A stretch of DNA of 64,000 nucleotides from Dehalobacterium formicoaceticum (GCF_002224645.1 NZ_CP022121.1:434001-498000); one strand, 5' to 3'. Positions 18,559 through 27,307 are shown, numbered from the stretch's first letter. Translations and numbers: made by a program. Notes: generated from the sequence alone by a model not told the origin.

Positions 18559-20028
18559 TCAACTTTTTTTTCTCAGATCTTTTATGGTGGCCAGAATATA
18601 TGTCAGGCTTTCCAACCTAAACAAAGATGCAGCAATGAAATAGAATGCTGCGCCAATACATATTTGCAAAAACAGGGATAAATAAAGATGGATTGGAAAC
18701 AAGGAAATAAGAAAAACCACCCCGCTCATGGCGATAGAAAGAAGTAACGCAGGCATAAGATCCCTAATCTGCTCCTGAAAGGAATAATGGAATAACTGCT
18801 TATTAGGCCAGGCATTAATGATTGTTCCAATGATGGAGCCCACGGCCTGTCCTGCCACCATGATATAAATCCCAAAGGGTATGGTACCTACAATGATTAA
18901 AATAAATAAACCTTTTTTAATGACTTCCAACTTCAAGAAAATATCGCTGCGTCCAACGGCTTTAAGTGCTTCTAAGTTTGCCGTATGAACAGGATAGAAT
19001 GCAAAAGAGATACAAAGAAGCTGCAAAAAAGGAACACATGGCAGCCATTTTTCTGTAAATAAAAGTAAAATCATGGGCTTGGCTACAATGCCCAAACCAA
19101 ACATCATAGGAAATACAATAAATGCACTGGAAAGCATCGTCCGCCGCATCATTGCTTTAACACGCAAAGGATCATTTTGGTGATGGGACAAGGCGGGAAA
19201 CATCACGCCGGTAATCGTACCATTAATGTTATTTACCAGCATTGCAGGGATACTCTGACCACGGTTGTAAAAGCCCAACATTGTTTTTCCATATAATTTA
19301 CCGATTACGAGAGGATAAATGTTGTTAAAAATCGTATCCAACAATCCTGAAAACAAAAGCTTTGAGCCAAAGCTGAAAAGAATCTTAAGCCTAAAAAAAG
19401 AAAACAATAATTGCGGCCGCCAGCATACACTCAGCCACAAAATAACAGTGGAAACCATCTGCCCTGCAATCTGAGAAAACACCAGACTCCAGATGCCATA
19501 ACCTTGATAGGCCATTGTTATTCCTACCGTACCCGAGGCAAGAATTCCTCCAATGCTTACCAAAAAACTCTTCTTAAATTTCATTTCCCGGGCTAAAACA
19601 ACATATTGAATGTTATTTAGAGCACCGAAAATGACAATCAAAGACAACCAACGAAATACCGGAGTGATGATAGGTTCTTGATAAAAATCGGCAATAAGAG
19701 GGGCCGTCCCCAGAAAGATCACGTAAAGAAAACCAGCAATAATCAGATTGATAAAAAATACCGATGAATAATCCGTTTCATCGACTTCTTCTTTTTGAAT
19801 GAGAGCCGATGAAAAGCCACCCTGCACAAAAGTATCTGCCACAGCAATAAAAACAGTGATCAAAGCGATAATTCCAAAATCCCGCGGCATCAATAAACGG
19901 GCTATAATAATGGAAATGATGAAATGAATGCCTTGGGTACCGCCCCGTTCTAAAAAGCGCCAGAACAGACTGCCTAAGACAGCATTTTTAAATTCTCTTT
20001 TATCAAGCTCTTTAATCGATTTAGTCAT
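18559..20028 (-). CDS. Wzx-type polysaccharide flippase
   Basis: The 489-residue MOP-superfamily protein has about twelve to fourteen membrane helices. The opening GSLFWRFLERGGTQGIHFIISIIIARLL and GFYNRGQSIPAMLVNNINGT are typical of lipopolysaccharide translocases of the WzxC/TuaB group. It moves the lipid-linked repeat unit across the cytoplasmic membrane to the polymerase. It lies among the glycosyltransferase genes in the same direction. Confidence 0.92.
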   Translation of the reverse strand: MTKSIKELDKREFKNAVLGSLFWRFLERGGTQGIHFIISIIIARLLMPRDFGIIALITVFIAVADTFVQGGFSSALIQKEEVDETDYSSVFFINLIIAGFLYVIFLGTAPLIADFYQEPIITPVFRWLSLIVIFGALNNIQYVVLAREMKFKKSFLVSIGGILASGTVGITMAYQGYGIWSLVFSQIAGQMVSTVILWLSVCWRPQLLFSFFRLKILFSFGSKLLFSGLLDTIFNNIYPLVIGKLYGKTMLGFYNRGQSIPAMLVNNINGTITGVMFPALSHHQNDPLRVKAMMRRTMLSSAFIVFPMMFGLGIVAKPMILLLFTEKWLPCVPFLQLLCISFAFYPVHTANLEALKAVGRSDIFLKLEVIKKGLFILIIVGTIPFGIYIMVAGQAVGSIIGTIINAWPNKQLFHYSFQEQIRDLMPALLLSIAMSGVVFLISLFPIHLYLSLFLQICIGAAFYFIAASLFRLESLTYILATIKDLRKKS

Positions 20029-20164
20029 AATAAAGTTGTGTCAAAGCTTGAGGTTTTACTTTAATAAACTGGTTCACGATGGTCATCTATCCTCCTAAAA
20101 TATTTATCTGACATCTCCCAGAGCCGCTTCCAGGTTACGAAAGAGAATGAAGTTGAGGGCATTG

Positions 20165-21166
20165 CTATTTTAGTGCTTGATGATGTTCGGTCTCAACACG
20201 TAACAGATGTTTCTTGACGGTGCGTCTGAAATTCTCATATAGATTATTCATTCCAGGTATATACCAGCAAAGGACGTACTCCATTTTATCCTTTAAAACT
20301 AATTGGTTAAACAGCTTTTTAATTTCTCCATCTTTTAAATAATGTTTGTCTCCTAATAGCGCACGTATTTCTGTACACCATTCCAATTTCTTCTTTTGAA
20401 CCTCATATTCCCACTTACCATGAGAAAATTCATTAAATCCATTTAATGTCTTGATCATTCCTTGGAGATGATGCACCTTGTCTTCCTTTGTAGACTCATG
20501 ATTGTATTTTGTAACCCATGAACCGGGAACCCAAAGATTGCGCACAGACATCACTTCATCCATATAACCAATTCTCCCAGAGGCCAACATCACTAAGGAG
20601 AAAGCAAAATCCCCTACCAGAGCTTCATGATAAAACTGGGGTGGATTTTTCATTAACTCACGAACATAGATCACTGAAGCTGTAGGACATTTAGGCCCTC
20701 CTCCATAGAAAAAATTATTCTCGGGCAAAATATGTGTTTTGTTAAAAGGACGTATATAAGCAACCCTGGTATTATTTCTCACATCGATGACCTCTGCGGC
20801 GTGAAAACACATGCTGCATTCCGGATGAGCTTCCATAAAGTCTACCTGTTTTTGTAGTTTCTGAGGATCCGTCCAATAATCATCCCCCTCACACTCGGCA
20901 ATATATTTACCGGAGGACTTTGCATAAACCCGGCGGTAGTTTTCTATCATGCCTACATTTTGATCTGAGGTGATTAATTTAATCTTTTCGGGATATTGAT
21001 TAGCATAGCTTTCTATGACTTTTCGCGTGCCATCTGTGCTGCAATCTTCCCCAATCAGGATTTCAAAATCAAAATCTGTTTGTTGCATTATAAAGCCTTC
21101 GATGGCATCCCCAATATAATTTTCATGATTGTAGGTAATACAAATCACACTTACCAATACAGCCAT
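20165..21166 (-). CDS. Glycosyltransferase family 2
   Basis: The 333-residue GT-A enzyme begins VSVICITYNHENYIGDAIEG and has FEILIGEDCSTDGTRKVIE and ECEGDDYWTDPQKLQKQVDFM, giving the DxD-like EGDD metal site. It has no clear membrane segment. It lies upstream of wzx in the cluster, after a 136-base gap, and probably adds one sugar of the repeat unit. An upstream AGGAACAT sequence is the likely ribosome binding site. Confidence 0.93.
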   Translation of the reverse strand: MAVLVSVICITYNHENYIGDAIEGFIMQQTDFDFEILIGEDCSTDGTRKVIESYANQYPEKIKLITSDQNVGMIENYRRVYAKSSGKYIAECEGDDYWTDPQKLQKQVDFMEAHPECSMCFHAAEVIDVRNNTRVAYIRPFNKTHILPENNFFYGGGPKCPTASVIYVRELMKNPPQFYHEALVGDFAFSLVMLASGRIGYMDEVMSVRNLWVPGSWVTKYNHESTKEDKVHHLQGMIKTLNGFNEFSHGKWEYEVQKKKLEWCTEIRALLGDKHYLKDGEIKKLFNQLVLKDKMEYVLCWYIPGMNNLYENFRRTVKKHLLRVETEHHQALK

Positions 21167-21186
21167 AGATATGTTCCTCCCACATT

Positions 21187-22329
21187 TTAATCCCCAGTAT
21201 ATATCTTTCTTAAATGGGCAATCAATACCTTTCCTTGCTCTTTCCAGGTATATCTCCTGCTAACAAAATTGCGCAAAAAATTTGATTGAGCATTCAAGAA
21301 TTCAACTTTCTCGCAAGCTTCAGTAATCCCACTGACAAAAGCATTCTCATCATCACCTTTGGTATAAATAATACCATCCATATCACCTAAAACATCTCGA
21401 TGAGCAGGTATTGGTGTCAGTAGCACAGGTTTGCCGCAAGCAAGATATTCAAATACTTTCAAGGGGCTGGACACATTCCATTCTAATCGATCCGGGAGCG
21501 GACTAACACAAATGTCAGCTTCATTAATTAAGCCTGGCATCGATTCATAAGGCTGGAGCCCCAGAAAACGAACATGCTCTTTCATGCCTAAATCATCTGT
21601 GCTTTTTTTAATAAACTCAAGCTCTGGTCCATCTCCTGCAATAGTTAAAAAAACATCATTTCTGCCATGCTGAATCACTTGGGCAAAAGCATTAATAAAG
21701 GTCAAAATGCCCCGCTTAATCGTGATGTGACCATGATAAAAGAAATGAATAGATTTTGCACCTTCTCTATTATTTGGCAAAATTTTAAACAACTCCGTAT
21801 TAACAGCAGATGACCAGATGACATAATCATGGAAATGGTGATTAAATTCTTTTTCCACTTCACTTTTTAATGTTTCAGAAATAAAGGAAAAACTGTCCGC
21901 ATCTTCCAGAAACCACTTGATCATAATCTTCCAAAAAATATATCGATCTAAATGGCCTTTCCATGAAATAATATCACAAGGCAGGGTGCGAAAGTCCAGA
22001 TGAACCTTGGCGTTTTTCTTTTTAGCCACAAGGGTAAGAGCTAAGGCAGCCGGTTGGCAAATTAATAAATCATCCTGTTGTAAATTTTTCATCAAATAAA
22101 GCAAGATGCGAAAAATTAAAATCAGGCGAAATAAAAAAGGAACTGCCGGTGCATAAATATATTGAAAAAGATAATTCAAATCTTCTGGGATGAATTTACT
22201 TTTCTTATAGCTGGTAATAAAACAAACCTCATATCCACTTTTTGCAAGTTCATTGCATATTTCGATGAAAGTTGATTTATCGGTCTTAAGATCAAAATAG
22301 TTTAAATCAGCCCAGAATATCCTTCTCAT
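21187..22329 (-). CDS. Glycosyltransferase family 4
   Basis: The protein of about 380 residues is GT-B: YLMKNLQQDDLLICQP, FFYHGHITIKRGILTFI, FLGLQPYESMPGLINEADICVSPL and FEYLACGKPVLLTPIPAHRDVL with the expected donor-site glutamate. The frame extends twelve codons further, but the ATG at 22329 has AGGA at a proper distance and begins MRRIFWADLNYFD. It is on the minus strand and is preceded, about 40 bases away, by a polysaccharide lyase gene. Confidence 0.88.
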   Translation of the reverse strand: MRRIFWADLNYFDLKTDKSTFIEICNELAKSGYEVCFITSYKKSKFIPEDLNYLFQYIYAPAVPFLFRLILIFRILLYLMKNLQQDDLLICQPAALALTLVAKKKNAKVHLDFRTLPCDIISWKGHLDRYIFWKIMIKWFLEDADSFSFISETLKSEVEKEFNHHFHDYVIWSSAVNTELFKILPNNREGAKSIHFFYHGHITIKRGILTFINAFAQVIQHGRNDVFLTIAGDGPELEFIKKSTDDLGMKEHVRFLGLQPYESMPGLINEADICVSPLPDRLEWNVSSPLKVFEYLACGKPVLLTPIPAHRDVLGDMDGIIYTKGDDENAFVSGITEACEKVEFLNAQSNFLRNFVSRRYTWKEQGKVLIAHLRKIYTGD

Positions 22330-22368
22330 ATTCCACATCCTGTCGTATGCTATATCTTTTTGCATATA

Positions 22369-23229
22369 TTATCTAATTTCAATGGAATCATAATATACTA
22401 CCCTTTTATCAAGGGACGAGTTCCCGGGATTTTCTTCCCAATCCCATTTATAGATTCCTAACTTCATATAAACGCCCTGTTTATCATTTTTAGTATTAGG
22501 CACTCCGGTTCTGGCAAAGATTCTCTTCCCATCTTTAAATATTTCCAACTGTGGTTTATGAGATCTTTCCCAGCCCCATTTAACATGAAAAGTCCAATCT
22601 ACCCATCTACCTTTATCGGCATTATATTCGCCCAAGGTTACATATTCAGATAATCTCTCATCCTTAATTCTTTCCTGGGTAGATAAAGGGGATTGGTCCC
22701 AGACCCGTCCAATTTGATAAAACCCGTTAATCGTCATCAAAGCTAAAGAAGGGGAAAGCCACTCTTCACCAAAATCAGGAACATCATGCCATTGAGCAAT
22801 AATTTCACCGCTGGAAGGATCGATTCCGTAGTCTTCATCCCCTCGTAAGGGAAGGAAAGTGCTAAAAGAGTACCAATGTTCTTCTAAAGCTGCTTCCATG
22901 GGAAGGGATATTTCGGCCCTTTTACTTTCATCAATATTAGGGTCATTTTCCCTTAATTCGACACGCAAAGAGGAATTTCCTGTCCTCGCCCGGTGATTAA
23001 TAATTTGAGCGGAATAATTACGATTAGCCAAACTTTGGCGCCATTCTTTCTTCAAATGTCCTGATTCAAAATCCTCTGAAAAAAGCACCGGCAGATCATC
23101 CGGCATAGACAGCTTCTTTGGCAGGTAATCCCCTATCCTCATGAAAAAACCGTTAAAAAACACCCCCAAAAATATGATGATCAGTAAACTCAACAAGCAT
23201 ATCTTTCTATTTCCCCTCATAACCCCCAC
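22369..23229 (-). CDS. Exported polysaccharide lyase (PF14099-like)
   Basis: The 286-residue protein has a basic N terminus and one hydrophobic segment (about 10-27), so it is exported or anchored. The rest is a jelly-roll like heparin lyase I/glucuronan lyase proteins: FSEDFESG, RAEISLPMEAALEEHWYSF, GEIIAQWHDVPDFGEEW, WVDWTFHVKWGW and VYMKLGIYKWDWEENPG. It probably cleaves a uronic-acid-rich polymer, perhaps the one made here. A close paralogue lies at 24587-25687, and this copy lacks the repeat region. Confidence 0.86.
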   Translation of the reverse strand: MGVMRGNRKICLLSLLIIIFLGVFFNGFFMRIGDYLPKKLSMPDDLPVLFSEDFESGHLKKEWRQSLANRNYSAQIINHRARTGNSSLRVELRENDPNIDESKRAEISLPMEAALEEHWYSFSTFLPLRGDEDYGIDPSSGEIIAQWHDVPDFGEEWLSPSLALMTINGFYQIGRVWDQSPLSTQERIKDERLSEYVTLGEYNADKGRWVDWTFHVKWGWERSHKPQLEIFKDGKRIFARTGVPNTKNDKQGVYMKLGIYKWDWEENPGNSSLDKRVVYYDSIEIR

Positions 23230-23255
23230 CTGCCTAAGAAATTCCCTTGATAATT

Positions 23256-24332
23256 TTACACAGATGTATCCGCATTAGAAAAATTAAGATTCAGCTTTCT
23301 AATTATCTTGGCAAATAGCAATAATACAGATGCCAGGAAGATATTACGGGATTTAAACGCCCAGTATTTACATTTAAGATCCAACGGCTTTGACTGCATG
23401 TCCTTCTTATTAATTTTTTTAATCGCACTTAAAACATTTTCATCATTGATGATTTCTAGCATTCTTTTTATTTTTTGTAATACATTGATATCCCTATAAT
23501 GCAAGATCTTAACCATTGAGTCATAAGCTAGTTCCAAGCACCTGATAGAAGCCAAAGATAAATAAGGAGCTGTCCCCATGCCCCAAAGCTGCATGCAGGC
23601 TAAAACTTTCTGGTGTAAATCCATTCTCAGTTGAAAATAGTTATTCAGTGAGCGACGACGGCTGCTGCCATAATAATTTCTATAATAATATAAAGGTTCA
23701 TCAATTTGAAAACAGCGCTTCATGTAGGTAAAAACATCCAAATAGAAATAATAATCTTCTTGTAAAAGAAGACCCTCCAGAAATAAAATTTTATTTTCCT
23801 CTAAAAATTTTCGATCATAAATTTTATTACAGCATGAGGTGAAAATTTCCCCTTTGATGACAGGTAAGTATATCTCTTCCCGGATATTAGATTGATCCAC
23901 GATTCCCGGCGAGATAAACATCTTTTCTTCTTGTTCTATTCGCCTCAGCGTAGAATCTTCGTAAAAGAAGCTAAAATTGCAGGATACGATATCGCAATGG
24001 TGCTCTTTGCCTGCATCATAAAGCACCTTAAACATGCTGGCATCGACCCAGTCATCGCCATCCACAAATCCAATATACTCACCCCCGGCACATTTAATGC
24101 CTGAATTTCGGGCAGCACTTAACCCAGCATTAGGCTGATGAATTACCTTGACACGAGCATCTTTTAAGGCATACTCATCACATAACCTCCCGCATTGATC
24201 CGTGGAACCATCATCAACCAAGATGATTTCGATGTTACTTAAGGTCTGCACCACCAAAGAATCAATACACTGATGTAAATATTTTTCCACATTATATATC
24301 GGAACTATTATACTTACCGCAGTAAATTCCAT
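23256..24332 (-). CDS. Glycosyltransferase family 2 (EpsJ-like)
   Basis: The 358-residue GT-A enzyme starts VSIIVPIYNVEKYLHQCIDSL and has EIILVDDGSTDQCGRLCDEYA, GLSAARNSGIKCAGGEYIGFVDGDDWVD with the DxD metal site. It is a standard capsule or exopolysaccharide transferase of the EpsJ type. It seems to be the first gene of the long minus-strand run ending at 5728. Its upstream region holds a palindrome over a possible -10 box. Confidence 0.94.
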   Translation of the reverse strand: MEFTAVSIIVPIYNVEKYLHQCIDSLVVQTLSNIEIILVDDGSTDQCGRLCDEYALKDARVKVIHQPNAGLSAARNSGIKCAGGEYIGFVDGDDWVDASMFKVLYDAGKEHHCDIVSCNFSFFYEDSTLRRIEQEEKMFISPGIVDQSNIREEIYLPVIKGEIFTSCCNKIYDRKFLEENKILFLEGLLLQEDYYFYLDVFTYMKRCFQIDEPLYYYRNYYGSSRRRSLNNYFQLRMDLHQKVLACMQLWGMGTAPYLSLASIRCLELAYDSMVKILHYRDINVLQKIKRMLEIINDENVLSAIKKINKKDMQSKPLDLKCKYWAFKSRNIFLASVLLLFAKIIRKLNLNFSNADTSV

Positions 24333-24436
24333 CAGATTCCTAACCTCATTTACTCTATATTAGCGCAATTTCTTAACGCGGCATGTAGGTTTCTTGCCAA
24401 GTTCTTCGAACAGCTAATGATGACTATCTATCCTAT

Positions 24437-24453
24437 TTGTGATTATATCACAA
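24437..24453 (-). promoter_or_regulatory. Perfect palindrome over a candidate -10 box upstream of the exopolysaccharide run
   Basis: A 17-bp perfect palindrome (TTGTGATATAATCACAA on the minus strand) contains TATAAT and lies about 105 bases upstream of the glycosyltransferase start at 24332. The half-site TTGTGA with TCACAA resembles CRP/FNR-family operators, but the spacer is 5, not 6. No good -35 box is seen at the usual distance, so an operator with a weak promoter is likely. Confidence 0.5.
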
Positions 24454-24511
24454 TGTCCATGGCTAAGAAATATTTACTCTATGATAATATATATTACAAG
24501 CCTTTCTTTCA

Positions 24512-24557
24512 AAAAAAGTAAGTCTAACCCATAAAAAATTGTTAGACTTACTTTTTT
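24512..24557 (-). terminator. Terminator of the riboswitch-controlled lyase gene
   Basis: A 17-bp perfect inverted repeat (24512-24528 with 24541-24557) has A runs on one side and T runs on the other, so it can act in both directions. It sits 30 bases after the stop codon of the lyase at 24587. Confidence 0.9.
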
Positions 24558-24586
24558 ATCCCTATCTTATTTTTCCTGTTAGAACA

Positions 24587-25687
24587 TTAATTTATTGAAA
24601 TCTCATCAAAATAAACAACTCTGTTATCGATTTTTGATATATCCGGATTTTCTTTCCAATCCCATTTATAAATACCTAATTTCATATATACGCCGTTTTC
24701 ATCATTGGTGGTATTCGGCAAACCATTTCGATCAAAAACTTTTTTGCCGTCTTTATATATTTCCAGGATAGGATCCTGGGATTCATGCCAACCCCATTTA
24801 ACATGAAAAGTCCAATCAACCCATTTACCTTTATCCTCAAGATAAGACCCAATGGTTTCATACTCAAAATTGCCTTTTCCCCTCATGGAGCTATTCGAAG
24901 AAAATTTAGCATCGTCCCAACATCTCCCAATTTCATAACCACCTCGGACAGTAGCTAAATATAGGGGGGGCGATGTCCATTCCTCTCCCTCATCAGGATA
25001 ATTATGCCACTGAACCAGGATTTCACCGCTATTATTATCCAAAGCGTAATCTTCGGTACCACCAAGGGGAAGGTAGGTGCTAAAGGAATACCAATGCTCT
25101 TCCAATGGGTCTTCCATTCCTAAAGCCAGTTCTGATCTTCTGCTTCCACTGACATCAGCATCCGTTTTTCTAAGTTCCATGCGTAAAGAATAATCTCCCT
25201 CACTGGCAATTGTGTCCACAACTTTAGCTGCATAGCTATTACGGGCAATTTCCTTGTTCCATTCCCTTGCAATACTTCCGGATTCAAAACCATCTAAAAA
25301 TAAATAGGTATCTTTTACCTCTTCCGGTTCTGTTACTACTTCTGGCTCCGTTACTACTTCCGGCTCCGTCACCACTTCCGGCTCCGTCACCACTTCCGGC
25401 TCCGTCACCACTTCCGGCTCCGTTACTACTTCCGGCTCCGTCACCACTTCCGGCTCCGTCACCACTTCCGGCTCTGTTACTACTTCCGGCTCTGGTAATA
25501 CTTCTGGCTCTGGTAATACCGGTGCCGGTTTTCTGTTCCTTTCAAGAAACTCAGCGTAATATGCCTTGATATCAAATCGTGATATACTGCTCTTTTTTAC
25601 CCTGGGAGCAGCAAAAGCACTGATCGTGCCTGCCAATAAGGTAATAATCAAAACAATTACCAGTCCCAAAATTTTTTTTGACTTCAT
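24587..25687 (-). CDS. Secreted polysaccharide lyase with Pro/Glu-rich tandem repeat, c-di-GMP-controlled
   Basis: The 366-residue protein has a signal peptide (1-27, ending SAFAA), a linker of about eleven six-residue units (mostly VTEPEV, about 59-123), and a polysaccharide lyase domain (about 127-366) close to that at 22369: SRRSELALGMEDPLEEHWYSF, GEILVQWHNYPDEGEEW, WVDWTFHVKWGW. The linker probably spaces the catalytic domain through the cell wall. AAGGAGGAG precedes the ATG; a CTCC four bases before it could pair with that site. Two cyclic di-GMP-I aptamers precede the gene. Confidence 0.9.
   Translation of the reverse strand: MKSKKILGLVIVLIITLLAGTISAFAAPRVKKSSISRFDIKAYYAEFLERNRKPAPVLPEPEVLPEPEVVTEPEVVTEPEVVTEPEVVTEPEVVTEPEVVTEPEVVTEPEVVTEPEVVTEPEEVKDTYLFLDGFESGSIAREWNKEIARNSYAAKVVDTIASEGDYSLRMELRKTDADVSGSRRSELALGMEDPLEEHWYSFSTYLPLGGTEDYALDNNSGEILVQWHNYPDEGEEWTSPPLYLATVRGGYEIGRCWDDAKFSSNSSMRGKGNFEYETIGSYLEDKGKWVDWTFHVKWGWHESQDPILEIYKDGKKVFDRNGLPNTTNDENGVYMKLGIYKWDWKENPDISKIDNRVVYFDEISIN
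25318..25519 (-). repeat. 18-bp tandem repeat encoding VTEPEV/LPEPEV units
   Basis: About eleven in-frame copies of an 18-base unit encode two LPEPEV, eight VTEPEV and a final VTEPEE. Several units are identical at the DNA level while others differ at synonymous sites (tcc/tct, acc/act), which suggests recent expansion by slippage or unequal exchange. Confidence 0.95.
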
Positions 25688-25823
25688 AATTTCTCCTCCT
25701 TTTTGGAGTCGAAATTACCATTGCAAATGGAATCCATTAACAGAAGAAACAACTTGTACAATCGGCAACTTAAAGGTTGACGGACTACAGAATATCATAC
25801 TGCAATTAACAGAATTTCGCGTG

Positions 25824-25910
25824 CAATTGGTAACCCGACTATCTTAGCTAAACACCTTAGACTCGTGGTTTTGCGTCCCTACCTTTCAGTAGGTTTGCCT
25901 TTTTCAATTG
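25824..25910 (-). ncRNA. Cyclic di-GMP-I (GEMM-I) riboswitch, proximal copy
   Basis: On the minus strand the sequence closes with a CAATTG/CAATTG P1 stem, then shows GGCAAACC, a CTAC-TGAAAG-GTAG hairpin with GAAA tetraloop, the invariant GGGACGCAAA joining segment, a second stem-loop containing a tetraloop-receptor-like CCTAAG/GTCTAAG element, and GTCGGGTTACC at the 3' side. Order and bases agree with the Vc2-type aptamer of Vibrio cholerae. It ends about 137 bases before the lyase start codon. Confidence 0.95.
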
Positions 25911-25970
25911 TCTTGCTAGAGTTAAATATCGTCTGACAATAAAATACAGCGGATCACCACAGCTTTCAAT

Positions 25971-26072
25971 ATTACCCTGGTAACCCGACCACCTTATCAA
26001 TCTTTTTTGATTTAAGGTTCGTTAGCTTTGCGTCCCTATCTTTTGATAGGCTCGCCTTTTTCATTTCATTGG
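25971..26072 (-). ncRNA. Cyclic di-GMP-I (GEMM-I) riboswitch, distal copy
   Basis: A second aptamer lies upstream of the first in the same leader: GGCGAGCC, hairpin CTATC-AAAA-GATAG, GGGACGCAAAGC, a long second stem (ACCTTA to GATAAGGT) and GGTCGGGTTACC. It keeps the core but differs from the proximal copy by an AAAA in place of the GAAA tetraloop and GCGAG in place of GCAAA. That may weaken its tertiary contact or change its affinity. Confidence 0.92.
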
Positions 26073-26092
26073 TTTAATTACCCACGGTAGTT

Positions 26093-26121
26093 AATTTACC
26101 ACAACAAATTTATTACGTCAA
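26093..26121 (-). promoter_or_regulatory. Sigma-A-type promoter for the riboswitch-lyase transcript
   Basis: On the minus strand TTGACG (26121-26116) and TAAATT (26098-26093) are separated by 17 bases. Transcription would start near 26086, just before the distal aptamer, so both riboswitches and the lyase lie on one transcript. Confidence 0.65.
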
Positions 26122-26254
26122 CATCGTTTATCATGTTTTAAGTTAATTTTAGTAAATTTACTGTTGATTTTGCTTTTAAACAAGCATCATTGCTTTTCTT
26201 TAACTTAAATTTTATTCAGACATTTTACCATCATTTGAACCTTCGTTTCTTGTA

Positions 26255-26284
26255 TTGCAAATCCTACCCCCAACATCATATAAT
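26255..26284 (+). promoter_or_regulatory. Candidate sigma-A promoter of the LCP gene
   Basis: TTGCAA (26255-26260) and TATAAT (26279-26284) are 18 bases apart, about 58 bases before the LCP start codon. The -10 is perfect and the -35 moderate. Confidence 0.55.
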
Positions 26285-26341
26285 GTAAATATGTATTCCC
26301 AGATTTAATTGACATAAATAAAATTTAAGGAGTTTGTAACC

Positions 26342-27307
26342 TTGAAAAAGAAGCGAATTATTGGCGTCATCTCACTCATTTTCCTCATTGTGGCCGGATC
26401 ATTCTTCATAATGTCCAGGTTTGGATTAACATTACCTGCACTTCTTTCCGGAGATCCTTTCAATTCCAAAGCATTACTGCTCCCCGATGATCCGGCGCCG
26501 CCCTCTGCTTCTTCTGATGGATCAGAAAGCAAAGATCCGGAGGAATTTCAAGATGTCCATTCCATTAATATTCTTTTATTAGGTATTGACCGGAATGAGG
26601 AAAGAGAAGAATATATGGGGGTATTTCGCTCCGACATGATCTCTTTGATTAAACTTGATTTAGATGATAATAATGTCAATGTATTAGCAATTCCAAGAGA
26701 TACCTACACCTATGTTCCTGTAGAAGGGAAAAAGGATAAGATTAACCATGCTTATGCTTATGGAAGCATGAATGATCAAGGGGTAGAAAGCATTTCCGAA
26801 GCGGTCTCTCAGTTTACCGGTTTACCTATCGATTACTATATTTCTCTCGATATGGGGCCCATACCGGATATTGTTGATGAAATTGGGGGTGTCGAGATAG
26901 ACGTTGAAATCGACATGAAAACCCACGGTGCCGATCTGTCCAAAGGTCTGCAGGTATTGAACGGACAACAGGCTTTTGATTACATCCATTGGCGCTATTC
27001 CGCCAACGGGGATATTGACCGTATGAAAAGGCAACAGAAATTCTTGAAAGCCTTATTTAAACAGCAAAAAGATTCCGGCAAATTAGTGGAAAGTGTCCGG
27101 ACGCTCTTGAGATACAAAGATAGCCTGGGTACCAATCTGACTCCGGCCCAGATGATTGCACTGGCCAAATTTGCTAATAAAGTCCCTAATGAAGGAGTAA
27201 ATTATTTCACAGTACCAGGTAATGCCCAAACGATTAAAAAGATCTCTTACTGGGTGCCGGATCTTGCTGCCACCAAAGAAATCATTGAAGCATCCTTTAT
27301 TGATTGA
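26342..27307 (+). CDS. LytR-CpsA-Psr (LCP) family glycopolymer transferase
   Basis: The 321-residue protein has a short cytoplasmic N terminus, one membrane helix (about 6-24), a low-complexity Pro/Ser stretch and an LCP domain (about 75-321) with RSDMISLIKLD, LAIPRDTYTYVP and KINHAYAYG, which carry the Asp and Arg residues that bind the polyprenyl pyrophosphate. LCP enzymes attach capsule or teichoic polymers to peptidoglycan. The start is a TTG with AAGGAG 9 bases upstream. It is the likely last step of the locus. Confidence 0.93.
   Translation: MKKKRIIGVISLIFLIVAGSFFIMSRFGLTLPALLSGDPFNSKALLLPDDPAPPSASSDGSESKDPEEFQDVHSINILLLGIDRNEEREEYMGVFRSDMISLIKLDLDDNNVNVLAIPRDTYTYVPVEGKKDKINHAYAYGSMNDQGVESISEAVSQFTGLPIDYYISLDMGPIPDIVDEIGGVEIDVEIDMKTHGADLSKGLQVLNGQQAFDYIHWRYSANGDIDRMKRQQKFLKALFKQQKDSGKLVESVRTLLRYKDSLGTNLTPAQMIALAKFANKVPNEGVNYFTVPGNAQTIKKISYWVPDLAATKEIIEASFID

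Noticed and set aside
24333-24436. A third c-di-GMP riboswitch before the glycosyltransferase
   Set aside because: The stretch lacks the GGGACGCAAA core and the paired closing elements.
25318-25519. A CRISPR array
   Set aside because: The repeat is an 18-bp in-frame protein-coding repeat without spacers.
25267-25569. A 100-codon plus-strand frame rich in Pro and Leu
   Set aside because: It is the mirror of the VTEPEV-coding repeat on the minus strand.
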